Source: Rugalucina vietnamica (lineage: Eukaryota > Mollusca > Bivalvia > Lucinida > Lucinidae). From it: a DNA stretch of 64,000 nucleotides. Under the pieces are notes generated by a model. It searched no databases. It was not told the DNA's origin and was given only the letters and a program-made list of their open reading frames with translations. Location: positions 48,408,760-48,472,759 of the forward strand of contig OZ024873.1 in the NCBI GenBank assembly GCA_964017185.1, read 5' to 3'. The translations under genes and the position numbers were made by a program. The stretch's first letter is position 1; every line of letters begins with the position of its first letter. This document shows positions 10,860 through 19,071 of this stretch, piece by piece.

Positions 10860-11036
10860 ACCAGGGTAATCAGGGGTATACAATTTTTCTTATTTTTGAT
10901 CCAAAACATAGATTGTGGGTACTCGTGGGTACTCGTTAGAACCACCTCGCCAAGGCGTTTCTAACTATACCCTGTCCCACTACCCACCATCAATGTTTTG
11001 GAGCAAAAAAAAAAAAACCTGTACACCCCTGAGTTT
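10860..11036 (-). repeat. Family C foldback copy
   Basis: 'ttcttatttttgatccaaaacatag', 'attgtgggtactcg' and the opposing 'acccaccatcaatgttttggagc' arms surround 'gaaccacctcgccaaggcg'. Contains a 10-bp local duplication of 'gtgggtactc'. Ends are truncated. Confidence 0.65.
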
Positions 11037-11105
11037 TGCTATATGAAATTGGGTTTCAAGGGGGAATTTCAATTTCAGTTTCAATTTCATTGACATGTAT
11101 TCCTG

Positions 11106-11342
11106 GGCCCAGTTGTTCAACATCGTTAGTTAAAGATTCGTTAAAATTTCAAACATGAATATTACAAATACTCTGTTATTTTTTGTTGACAAAATGTGAG
11201 AATCCTTTGCAATGCAAAGGATTCTCACATTTTGTCAACAAAAAATAACTGTATATTTGCTTATGTAGTCGGCATTTACTTAACGAGTTTAGGTCTTAAC
11301 GATGATGACCGTTAAGCTAACGAAGTTTTGAACAACTGGCCC
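11106..11342 (+). repeat. Family D foldback MITE
   Basis: TIRs GGGCCCAGTTGTTCAACATC and TTTTGAACAACTGGCCCC. The centre is the 'gagaatcctttgcaatgcaaaggattctc' type palindrome. It ends about 22 nt before exon 3, so the 3' end of the intron is largely repeat-derived. Confidence 0.75.
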
Positions 11343-11364
11343 CTGATTTATTTCTCCTTGACAG

Positions 11365-11578
11365 TGGACCAGGTAGACATCTGGAACATCATAGAGTGTT
11401 TCCGAGAGAACGGTCTCAACACCCTGGAGGCTGACACAGAACTGAACGCGTCCCGGGTAGAGGCCATCGTTACCAGTATATTCCTGCAACTCAACAAACG
11501 TATCCCAGTATCACGGCAGGTTGATGTACAGGCCAGTGTTAATATGTTGCTGAACTGGCTACTCAGTGCTTATGACAG
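11365..11578 (+). CDS. DTNB: Dystrobrevin exon 3 (EF-hand-like region)
   Basis: Acceptor 'tctccttgacag', donor 'gtttgt', phase in 1, out 2. The junction codon plus the exon read L-D-QVDIWNIIECFRENGLNTLE..., then NASRVEAIVTSIFLQLNKRIP and SVNMLLNWLLSAYD (residues about 39-109). These match the dystrobrevin blocks 'VDIWNVIEALRENALNNLD', 'LEAVLSTIFYQLNKRMP' and 'LLLNFLLAAFD'. The domain is an EF-hand-like fold, degenerate for calcium in the family. A SINE-like element starts about 26 nt downstream of the donor. Confidence 0.95.
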
Positions 11579-11604
11579 GTTTGTGGTTCAAATTTATCTA
11601 GTGA

Positions 11605-11800
11605 GTGCATAGGCCAAGTGGTAAGGTACAGTCCTCCAGAGTGAGTAGTCCGGGGTTTGTTATCTATTTTCGCCATGTAGCGTCCTTAAGCAAGACACTA
11701 AAATCTCCCCATAGTAGGAAACTGTGGCTCCATCTGGACTGGACTGAAAATTTTTTTTACTGGGGTGTTATTAAAGCAATATATAAATCAAATCAAAATG
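11605..11800 (+). repeat. SINE-like element
   Basis: 'ggccaagtggtaaggtacagtcctccagag' looks like a worn tRNA head. 'gtccttaagcaagacacta', 'aaactgtggctccatct' and 'ggggtgttattaaag' are the body/tail also seen at 14036-14228. Confidence 0.5.
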
Positions 11801-12323
11801 AAATCAATCAATTTTATCAATACTGTCGATTTAAGAAGCTGTCTTTTTTCCCCATCTTTTCTGTAAAAAAAGTCATAACAGAAGAGGAAGCTTTAACCTT
11901 TAGTGACCATACTCATTTTGTAAAATAAGGGTTTCGGTTACAGTCTTTATTTTATCTGTCTTATAAGTTTTTGCAATGATGAATGTTGGTAATTTGAGCT
12001 CTAAAATAAGTGTAATTTTTTGTAAAAAAAAAAAAAGAAAAAAAAAAGAATAAATTGTCATATATTTTCTCACAGAAACTTAGCTAGATGCTTTGAAGTT
12101 TGGGCTTAAAAAAACTGGGCAGCCTGCAGGGTAACTTAGCTGATCAGTGTCTTTGTTCTTGCATAATGTTTGACACAAGGCAATTCATTAAATGAAATTT
12201 ATAGATTATCTTGACTTTATTCTTTTTCAGTTCAAATAAGAAATGATTTTTGGGGGGTTTGAACAGGGGTGGATGGGGGACTAGAACCTAAAAAATAAAT
12301 TTCTCTGGCCTTAAAGATAATAT
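11801..12323. other. Unannotated intron stretch with poly-A tract
   Basis: AT-rich. A 26-nt A-rich tract (about 12024-12050) and a G-rich patch 'ttttggggggtttg' are the only features. No exon seen. Confidence 0.4.
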
Positions 12324-12565
12324 TTGAGGGGCCTCATGAGAAAACCAACAATTTGAATATGCGAAAACAAAGGCGCAGACCAGCTTCGCGGTAACCGTGA
12401 AGCTAAGCTGATCAGCGCCTTTGTTTTCGCTACACAGATTGTTCACTTCCTCTTCTTCTTTAATCCGAAATTTCAAGCTTATATCCTGCTTCTGTGACTG
12501 TACAGACCGGTTTGTGTCGGACCTGTTCGGAAACCACATTGTTGGTTTTCCCACGAGGCGGCTCA
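12324..12565 (-). repeat. Family A foldback MITE
   Basis: Reverse full-length copy: left TIR TGAGGGGCCTCATGAGAAAA, right TIR TTTTCCCACGAGGCGGCTCA, with 'gaccggtttgtgtcggacctgttcgg' near the right end. The copy ends 14 nt before exon 4, so it supplies nearly all sequence where a branch point would normally lie. Confidence 0.85.
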
Positions 12566-12579
12566 TTCCATTGTTTCAG

Positions 12580-12665
12580 ACAGGGTAATGGTAGGGTGAG
12601 GGTGTTTTCTGTGAAAGTGGCCCTGTCTCATCTCTGCTCCGGAAAACTGATTGATAAATTACGCT
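12580..12665 (+). CDS. DTNB: Dystrobrevin exon 4
   Basis: Acceptor 'ttgtttcag', donor 'gtaagt', phase in 2, out 1. Reads R-QGNGRVRVFSVKVALSHLCS-GKLIDKLR (residues about 110-138), aligned with 'GHGKISVFAVKMALATLCGGKIMDKLR' of vertebrate dystrobrevin. The 'Q-G-N-G' replaces the vertebrate 'PEGHG' loop. A family A MITE ends 14 nt upstream. Confidence 0.95.
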
Positions 12666-13164
12666 GTAAGTATATTTATATCTGAGCAGTTATTTGAGCT
12701 ATTATTTCCTTTTATTTTGACCAGTTTGGACAACAAAGCTATAGCTATACAATGAAAAAAAGGTGGATTTAAGCTTTGAATTTAGGTAGTAGAGTAGTTA
12801 TACTGTCTGTAAAATGGATAGATATGCAGATTAGACGCACAATTGCCTCACAACTGACAGGTGCCTTTTTCGCAAGTACAAAAATGCATGTTGTCTCAAG
12901 ATACACCACATTTACATGTATCAAAAACATAGAAAAGACTGGTCAATTCAAGTTTTAGCTGAAAGTTTCCACACATACACACACAAGTGCATTTGTACTA
13001 ACTGGCAAACTCAAGAACATTAAAATTAGAAATAAAAAATATGAATAAAGATTCAACAAGAAATTTGAACTTTAGTAGAGAGTTGTGCACCACATGCTCT
13101 TGGCATAATGTAATAACATTAATTTTAATGATAAAATTGTAATTGAATATCCTTTAATTTTCAG
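12666..13164. other. Intron 4, nothing recognised
   Basis: About 500 bases with no repeat family or exon identified. Confidence 0.4.
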
Positions 13165-13316
13165 ACATTTTCACCCAGATATCTGACTCGAGCGGTTTAT
13201 TGGTGCGACAGAAGTTTGAACAATATTTACAGGACATCCTGGCACTACCTACGGCAGTGTTTGAAGGACCCTCATTTGGTTACAACGATACTGCAGTCAG
13301 AGCATGCTTTGATATG
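13165..13316 (+). CDS. DTNB: Dystrobrevin exon 5
   Basis: Acceptor 'taattttcag', donor 'gtaatg', phase in 1, out 0. Reads [22 protein letters not shown], then [20 protein letters not shown] and ends ACFDM (residues about 139-189). The stretch '[13 protein letters not shown]' is almost invariant between dystrobrevins and dystrophins. The 'ISDSSG' loop is the usual position of the second EF-hand-like helix pair. Confidence 0.95.
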
Positions 13317-13334
13317 GTAATGTATTAGTCCATT

Positions 13335-13508
13335 TGTAAGGTAAACTATGGACTCTACCATTATTATGATTTGGGCGAGTTCACTTTAATTTTTATGGCA
13401 CCAGGAGTAATTTTAGATTCATTTAAAGCAAACTGAATAGCCCAAGATTAGACCCTGCAAATTTGCAGTGTCACATCTGGGGCTATACTGTTTGCCTAGG
13501 TCCCAAAT
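13335..13508 (-). repeat. Family B repeat, diverged
   Basis: Inverted family B copy with 'attattatgatttgggcgagttcac', 'aagcaaactgaatagccc', 'cacatctggggctatactgtttgc' and 'taggtcccaaata'. Begins within about 20 nt of the exon 5 donor. Confidence 0.55.
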
Positions 13509-13517
13509 ATAGTGCAG

Positions 13518-13815
13518 TTATAACATTACGAAAACACGCCCATGTAATATACAGATTTTTCCAAAGTTGTAAAAATTGAAAATTGTCAGGAGATTTTTTT
13601 TTCTTTTTCTTATTTTTGATCAAAATATAGACTGTGGGTACACGTTAGAACTGCCTTGCTGAGGCGATGTTCTAACGAGTACCCACAATCTATGTTTTGG
13701 AACAAAAATAAGAAAAATAGGTATACCTCTGTATACCCCAGTTTTACTATCTAAAATTGAGGTATAAGGGGGTTTACATTGCACGGACATGTTATCGTGA
13801 TGAGGGTTAACACCC
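13518..13815 (+). repeat. Family C foldback copy
   Basis: 'cattacgaaaacacgcccatg' left end, 'gaacaaaaataagaaaaat' and the opposing 'acccacaatctatgtttt' arms around 'gaactgccttgctgaggcgatgttc', then 'gtatacctctgtatacccca' and 'cacggacatgttatcgtgatga' right end. Confidence 0.75.
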
Positions 13816-14035
13816 AACATTCTGGCTGAGCATAGCTTATGGCAGATTTATTATTTTTATATTATTGTACTGTACCTTGAGATGGCTTAGTGGTAATTTT
13901 GTATGCATATACATGTAATGAATTGCAAGGGTTATACCCATTCTCAAGTATGTTGATTCTCAAGTATGTTGAAGTATTTTAACCTTTGAAATAGCCAGTA
14001 TTACCTCCCTTATACTATCAACAAGTTTCGGAAAG

Positions 14036-14228
14036 CTTAGTGGTAGAGTAAACAACTCTGGTTCGAATGGTTATGCGTTCGATAGCATCCCTCCCTTGTA
14101 TAGTGTCCTTGAGCAAGACACTTTAGCTCTCCTTACTGCTGGTAATCTGGTAAATACCCAGGAAGCTATGGCTCCATCCAGTCATGAGAGAGAAATTTTT
14201 GAATGGGGTGTTAAACCATAACCAAAAC
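14036..14228 (+). repeat. tRNA-derived SINE-like element
   Basis: Worn A box 'gcttagtggtagagtaa', B-box-like 'ggttatgcgttcgatagc', body 'gtgtccttgagcaagacactttagctc', tail 'ggggtgttaaaccata'. Same tail type as 11605-11800. Confidence 0.55.
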
Positions 14229-14230
14229 AA

Positions 14231-14616
14231 GGGAAGTGTAAGTACATGTATCAACAACTTTATTTTTACAGAAAAGTGGTGTAAATATCAACAACTGTCT
14301 ATCACAGAAAAGTGGTGTAAATATCAACAACTTTATATTCCAGGAAAGTGGTGTAAATATCAACAACTTTCTATTCCAGGAAAGTGGTGTAAATATCAAC
14401 AACTTTCTATTCAAGGACAGTGGTGTAAATATCAAGAACTTTCTGTTACAAAAAAGTGGTATAAATATAAAAAAAACTTCTGTTAATATCAAGAACGTTC
14501 TGTTTCAGAAAAGTGGTGTAAATATCAACGTCTTTCTGTTACAGAAAAGTGGTGTAAATATCAACGCCTTTCTGTTACAGAAAAGTGGTGTAAATATCAA
14601 CAACTTTCTGTTTCAG
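14231..14616 (+). repeat. In-frame tandem array of exon 6 acceptor plus exon start
   Basis: Nine units directly upstream of exon 6, starting at 14272, 14308, 14344, 14380, 14416, 14452, 14509, 14545 and 14581. All are 36 nt except the sixth, which is 57 nt; a worn partial unit precedes at 14231. Each copies the first 27-30 nt of exon 6 and ends in a pyrimidine run plus AG. Candidate AGs end at 14271, 14307, 14343, 14379, 14415 (aag), 14508, 14544, 14580 and 14616; the unit ending at 14451 has lost AG (acaa). All unit lengths are multiples of three and the frame shared with exon 6 has no stop from 14272. A typical unit translates KSGVNINNFLFQ. Confidence 0.9.
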
Positions 14617-14725
14617 AAAAGTGGTGTAAATATCAACAACTTCCTCAATGTGTTGGTGTCTGACCCTGGTCCACAATGTCTCATGTGGCTCCCAGTTCTG
14701 CATAGAATGGCTCAAGTGGAAAATG
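14617..14725 (+). CDS. DTNB: Dystrobrevin exon 6 (shortest form)
   Basis: Acceptor 'ttctgtttcag' at 14616, donor 'gtaagc', phase in 0, out 1. Reads KSGVNINNFLNVLVSDPGPQ, then CLMWLPVLHRMAQVEN (residues about 190-225). It aligns with '[35 protein letters not shown]' of vertebrate dystrobrevin. The vertebrate alignment needs only this copy of the KSGVNINNF segment, so 14617 is the ancestral start. Upstream acceptors would add 12 to 115 residues in frame. Confidence 0.92.
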
Positions 14726-14774
14726 GTAAGCTGGTTTGGAATGTGGTAGACTGTTGGCCTGTTGTCTTGGATAA

Positions 14775-14913
14775 GTGAGTCGTGTTGCGAGAAAAGGGGT
14801 CTATAGGGGTGTGACCAAGTCCAACACATAGTCGCACGAGAAAGCTAGAAGCTTGAAATTTTGGATTTAAGAAATAGAGGAATTGTTCTATCCAGACAGT
14901 GAAGACAAAGGCG
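14775..14913 (+). repeat. Family A MITE, 5' half only
   Basis: 'gtgagtcgtgttgcgagaaaa', 'gtccaacaca', 'gctagaagcttgaaattttggatttaag', ending at 'gaagacaaaggcg'. The palindrome and right half are missing, and the copy joins a family C element directly. Confidence 0.65.
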
Positions 14914-15152
14914 TTACCTGCATTACGGAAACTTACCCATGCAGTATACAGAGATTTTTAAAGTTGTAAAAAATGAAAATTGTCAGTAGAAAAGTTTTGC
15001 TATTTTTCTTACATGTTAGAACCGCCTCACCGAGTACCCACAATCTATGTTTTGGAGCAAAAATAAGAAAAATAGGTATACCCCTGCATACCCCAGTATT
15101 ATATAAGTGAGGTTTAAGGGGGTATACGTTACACGGACATGTTTTCATGATG
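14914..15152 (+). repeat. Family C foldback with one arm deleted
   Basis: Left end 'cattacggaaacttacccatg' and right end 'cacggacatgttttcatgatg' are present, but the left 'cataga-ttgtgggtac' arm is gone: 'cttacatgttagaaccgcctcaccgagtacccacaatc' runs straight into the right arm. Confidence 0.65.
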
Positions 15153-15461
15153 TTTAAGACTGGAAAAGCACAGGTTTTTACTCAAAAGTGAGTAACTTTT
15201 AAATTACCACTTCTGCACAGAGTTAATTAAGTATAATATGGAGCTGGTTAATACAGAACATTAAACAATTATTATAGAAATATGGTAAAATTAGATTAGG
15301 GCAGTTTGAAGACTTTTGCATCGATTTGCTCGACCTGTCAGCCACTAAACATCTCTACATTGATTGAAAATGACCATTTAAGCAAGTCTGCCTGTCATCC
15401 CTTTACTGCTTAATCTGGTTGAATACAAAGCTTTGAATGAAATAAAATATCAACAAAAATT
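15153..15461. other. Unannotated intron stretch
   Basis: About 310 bases, no repeat or exon recognised. Confidence 0.4.
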
Positions 15462-15537
15462 TGAGCCGCATCATGAGAAAACCACCAATTTACAGATGCA
15501 AATACAAAGGCGCAGATCAGCTTCGCAGTAACGCGGC
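15462..15537 (-). repeat. Family A MITE fragment
   Basis: TIR TGAGCCGCATCATGAGAAAA, then 'caaatacaaaggcgcagatcagcttcgcagtaacgcgg'; stops in the palindrome, about 34 nt before exon 7. Confidence 0.7.
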
Positions 15538-15571
15538 ACATTTTATTCTGAATGTTGATCATATATTTCAG

Positions 15572-15738
15572 TGTTTCACCCTATTCAGTGCGATGGTTGT
15601 CATAGAGAATCGTTCATGGGTTTTCGTTACCGGTGTCAGCGTTGCCATAACTACCAGCTGTGTCAGGATTGTTTCTGGCGGGGCCGGTCGTCGGGATACC
15701 ACAGTCCTGATCATCAGATGAAAGAATATGTTTCTTAT
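15572..15738 (+). CDS. DTNB: Dystrobrevin exon 7 (ZZ zinc finger)
   Basis: Acceptor 'catatatttcag', donor 'gtaaga', phase in 1, out 0. Encodes the ZZ-type zinc finger (residues about 226-281): C-x2-C in 'CDGC', C-x2-C in 'CQRC', C-x2-C in 'CQDC', then the two His of 'YHSPDH'. '[20 protein letters not shown]' is nearly identical to vertebrate dystrobrevins. In the dystrophin family this domain works with the EF-hand region as a protein-binding module. The alternative donor after 'KEY' is rejected because the longer form rejoins the vertebrate-like 'EYxSxKSPAK' sequence in exon 8. Confidence 0.97.
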
Positions 15739-16075
15739 GTAAGAATGCTGAGGATTATAGTTGTTTAAGGCCTCGTCACATAAGTGAAAATCCCTTGACA
15801 AAGACTTGTGCAGAATTACTGCGAGAAGGAATTCTTGTTTCCTTATTTATTGCTTTATGTCCCTTTCAACAGGTAACATCCTGACATGACCATAGCTGTT
15901 GACAGAAACGTAGAGCAATAAATCAAACAAACAAAAACTACATGTATATTTCAAAATTAAATGAATGTCTGTGCGACAAGGCCTTTACAGACAAAAATGA
16001 GCAAGTAGTTATCAAATATTGGGTGCACTGTATACTCATAAACTATTGTATCGTGTAAACGCCATTGTAAATTAG
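15739..16075. other. Intron 7 proximal part
   Basis: Contains a SINE-tail-like segment about 15842-15935 ('tgtccctttcaacagg' ... 'aataaatcaaacaaacaaaaac'). Otherwise unrecognised. Confidence 0.35.
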
Positions 16076-16321
16076 TCAGCTCATGAGAAAACCAACAATG
16101 TGGTTTTCAAACAGGTCCGACACAAACTGAGTTGTACAAGTACAGAAGTTGGCTAGAGGCTTGATATTTTGGATTTAAGAAGAAGAGGGATTGTACTATA
16201 TGTGTAGCAAAGACAAAGACGCTGATCAGCTTCACAGTTACTGCGAAGCTGATCTGCGCCTTTGTTTTTGCTTATGCAACTTGTTGATTTTGTCATGAAT
16301 CACTCATGATACGGCTCAAAT
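16076..16321 (+). repeat. Family A foldback MITE
   Basis: 'tcagctcatgagaaaaccaac' left, 'ggtccgacacaaactgagttg', central 'gctgatcagcttcacagttactgcgaagctgatctgcg', right end 'tgatacggctca'. The right TIR carries a short internal duplication ('aatcactcatgatacggctca'). Confidence 0.75.
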
Positions 16322-16362
16322 TTCCATTGGAGGCTTTCTTTGTTATATTGTGGTTAGCCAAC

Positions 16363-16580
16363 ATTAGCCTGGATTCATACTCCTGGGACATAGGAAAACA
16401 GTATAGTTCTAGATGTGACATCCCAAAATGAATTGTTCCATCTGGGGTTATGCTATTTGCTTAGAAAAATGCCATCGGAAAATTAACTTAAAAATCTAAA
16501 TCACTCCTTAGGTTCATAAAAGGCAAAAGAGTACAAACCCAACTGAATTGATGGGCAAGAGCGTTTAAGCAATGGGTCGT
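16363..16580 (+). repeat. Family B repeat, diverged
   Basis: 'agcctggattcatactcctgggacatagg', 'aacagtatagttctagatgtgac', 'ccatctggggttatgctatttgctta', then the family tail ending 'gatgggcaagagcgtttaa'. Confidence 0.5.
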
Positions 16581-16777
16581 ACCTGAGATGATCTAAAATT
16601 TCAAACCAAGAAACAGCACTACATCTCATTTCTGTAAAACTGTTAGCAAATGATTTTTGCATTAGAAACATCAGTTACTGTAGTAATCTTCTTCCTAGGA
16701 AACCGAATCTTATGGAATTTTACTCTGTCCACCTGGTCAATGATTCATTCTTTAATAATATGGGTCCTACCTTACAG

Positions 16778-16905
16778 AAATCTCCAGCTAAACAGATAGG
16801 TCATTCCATAAAGAAGTCATTCCACTGTGTTCCTAAGAGCTCCCACCCCGAACAGCCTCACTACCCGGAGGAGCCAGAGAAAACTGTAGATCTCTCATAT
16901 ATCGT
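16778..16905 (+). CDS. DTNB: Dystrobrevin exon 8
   Basis: Acceptor 'ctaccttacag', donor 'gtgagt', phase in 0, out 2. Reads KSPAKQIGHSIKKSFHCVPK, then a His/Pro/Glu-rich stretch ending EKTVDLSYIV (residues about 282-324). It aligns with vertebrate 'KSPAKKLTNALSKSLSC' and 'PEKPLNLAHIV'. Linker region between the ZZ finger and the coiled coil. Confidence 0.93.
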
Positions 16906-16937
16906 GTGAGTATTGCGGCACCCGTTTACATGTATAT

Positions 16938-17236
16938 TATGCACTAGTCATTTGTAACCATGCACCCCATCCCTTCAAGTCCAGGGGATAGCAGGGACTT
17001 TGACTTTTTTGTCCTACTAATCCTTGTCAAAAGCCCTACCCTACAGACAGGTCTTTGGTTTAAAAATGGCTCTTTTCCCCCGCAGACTGCTATGTTTTCA
17101 TTGGGCTGCCCTCTTTGGCTAATGCCGGATATTTCCCTAAAACAGTATGTTTGTCAAAGTCCTGCTTATTTTCATGACAATCCCCAACCCTACCCTGGCC
17201 CTTGGGGTCATAGATACAAATGACTGGTGCATTACT
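16938..17236 (+). repeat. Family F TIR repeat copy
   Basis: TIRs 'tgcactagtcatttgtaacca' and 'tacaaatgactggtgcat'; starts 33 nt after the exon 8 donor. Confidence 0.7.
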
Positions 17237-17452
17237 GTTTTATAGTGGTAGTCTTTGAAATGTACATGTACATCTCCAAAACTAGTCTTTTAGCACAAGT
17301 CTTTTCATTTCCTAAATTTCATAGAACCGTTCTTTGTACTGTCTTGATCTTGTATTTGTGAATCTTATAAAAATCTATTTCACGATACAGTCCAACTTGT
17401 GTATACAAGTCCATTCTTTGCAGCAGGAAATAATTCACCAATCACTGAGATA

Positions 17453-17575
17453 TGAGCCGCGACATGAGAAAACCAGATTATAGCCTAGGCGAAATCAAAG
17501 GCACAGATCAGCTGTGCAGTACAGCTGATCAGTGCCTTTGTTTTTGCTACACGGATAGTACGATACCTCTTACTT
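17453..17575 (-). repeat. Family A MITE, half copy
   Basis: TGAGCCGCGACATGAGAAAA, 'ctaggcgaaatcaaaggcacagatcagctgtgcag', 'tacagctgatcagtgcctttgtttttgctacacggatagta'. The right half is missing. Confidence 0.75.
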
Positions 17576-17931
17576 ATTTTTTTTTCTGGTGTTAGGTTGA
17601 CTTAAACACAGGTTAGGCTGTATTTTCTTTTCTTTGCCTTTGTATGGTGTACCTTGTTCTCTTGTTTCTTATGAAATTCGTTACACAAACCATCATGAAA
17701 AGTTGTCCCCTAAATGCAGACAAAATTAATAAAAGCCAGTAGGAAGCAAATACCTGTTTGAACCCTGTGGGAACAACTTACCACAGATCAGAATGACCAG
17801 TTGTTCCCAGACATGTAATTATGACCACTTGTTGCTTTAAAATAATCATTTAATCTATGATGGTTGTTTTCTGTTGAGTTTGTAGTTACTTGATAACCCA
17901 TGTGTTTATGTTTAATGTTGTTTGGTTTCAG
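17576..17931. other. Intron stretch before the candidate microexon
   Basis: No repeat recognised. Ends in a fair pyrimidine-rich tract 'gttgtttggtttcag'. Confidence 0.35.
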
Positions 17932-17970
17932 TCACAGTTCCTCCGAGGAATCACTCAAAGTTATTATAGA
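17932..17970 (+). CDS. DTNB: Candidate 39-nt cassette microexon (8b)
   Basis: Acceptor 'tttggtttcag', donor 'gtaggt'. Length is 39 nt, phase in 2 and out 2, so inclusion between exons 8 and 9 keeps the frame and adds 13 residues (HSSSEESLKVII plus a junction residue), a Ser/Glu-rich patch. Skipping gives IVPPTP at the exon 8/9 join, which matches vertebrate IVPPRP. A second AG six bases on (cagtcacag) gives VPPR but then runs into TAG, so it is less likely. Vertebrate dystrobrevins are known for small alternative exons in their variable regions. Prediction only. Confidence 0.4.
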
Positions 17971-18029
17971 GTAGGTGGTAGATGTTGTATATTGCTGTAG
18001 TAGGCTCTCTATCTGTTCATTTATATTTC

Positions 18030-18275
18030 CAGTTGTCTCCCTTTGACCAGTATATAACAATTACAAAAACTTGTCTTGCAATATACCGAGAATAAAAATA
18101 TTTTTGCTCAAAACATAGATTGTGAGTACACATTCTTGTCGAGGTGGTCCTAATGAGTACCCACAATCTATGTTTTGTAGCAAAATAAGAAAAAAAATTG
18201 TGAACCCATGCAGACCCTAGTTTTACTATATAAAAGTGGGGTATAAGGGGTATATATTTCATGGACATGTTTTCC
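18030..18275 (+). repeat. Family C foldback copy
   Basis: 'tttttgctcaaaacatagattgtgagtac' and the opposing 'gagtacccacaatctatgttttgtagc', then 'gggtataagggg' and 'catggacatgttttcctta'. The left end is diverged. Confidence 0.65.
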
Positions 18276-18505
18276 TTATGGTAGTATAATTTGGCAAAGG
18301 TCTTTATTTATGCATACTCTTTGTCGTCGTTTGTTTATTTTTGTTACTATAAAATCACAGATTACAATTAAAGAACGAGAAAAAAAAATGAATCCCACAT
18401 AATCTGTACATGATAGAGAGCCGAAATCTGCCTGCTTTATTTTAGCAAACTTATGACCAAATATAATCTGTGAGTCCATTCTGATGAAATGTTTTGCTGA
18501 CAAAT

Positions 18506-18708
18506 AAGCTGTGTCATGCGAAAACTGGATTTTTGCATAGGCAAAAAACAAAGACGCATATCTGCTGTGCAGTAACTGCACAGCTGAAATGCACCTTTGT
18601 TTTCGCTTCTTCTTAAAACCAAAATTTCAAACTTCTACCATTCTTCTCTGACTGCACAGGCTGGTTTGTGTCAGAGCTGGTTAGATACCGGTTTTCACAT
18701 GATAGATG
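18506..18708 (-). repeat. Family A MITE, diverged
   Basis: 'gctgtgtcatgcgaaaactgg', 'gcaaaaaacaaagacgcatatctgctgtgcagt', 'gcacagctgaaatgcacctttgttttcgc', 'aggctggtttgtgtcagagctgg'. Confidence 0.65.
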
Positions 18709-18820
18709 CTGGGATAACACATCAGAGTGGATAGTTTGAGAGTGCTCTTGGCTCACAATTGGTCATGGTTTTGCTCAACTCCTATATACCTATCAATGTT
18801 GTTTCACTGATAGGATGATT

Positions 18821-19028
18821 TGAGCCGCCTCGTGGGAAAACTAACAATGTGGTTTCCGAACAGGTCCGACACAAACCGGCCTCTGCAGTCACAGAAGATG
18901 GCTAGAAGCTTGAAATTTTGGAGTTAAGTAGAGGAAGAATTGTACTATCCTGGTAGCGAAAACAAAGGCGCTGATCAGCTTCGCGGTTACTGCGAAGCTG
19001 ATTGTTGGTTTTCTCATGAGGTGGCTCA
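18821..19028 (+). repeat. Family A MITE
   Basis: TIRs TGAGCCGCCTCGTGGGAAAA and TTTTCTCATGAGGTGGCTCA. The right part of the palindrome is shortened ('gcgaagctgattgttggttttctc'). A ~25-nt near-identical segment (aatgttgtttcac..ataggatgatt) lies immediately on both sides. Confidence 0.8.
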
Positions 19029-19071
19029 AATGTTGTTTCACCAATAGGATGATTTGTCAGGCATGTACATG

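Noticed and set aside
14184-14492. Open frames of 100 (+) and 93 (-) codons across the exon 6 array
   Set aside because: They are in other frames than exon 6 and arise from the 36-nt periodicity. The frame that continues dystrobrevin is the meaningful one.
15728-15733. Alternative donor in exon 7 directly after the KEY codons
   Set aside because: The sequence 'gtttct' is weaker than 'gtaaga' 9 nt later, and only the longer form restores alignment with the vertebrate protein.
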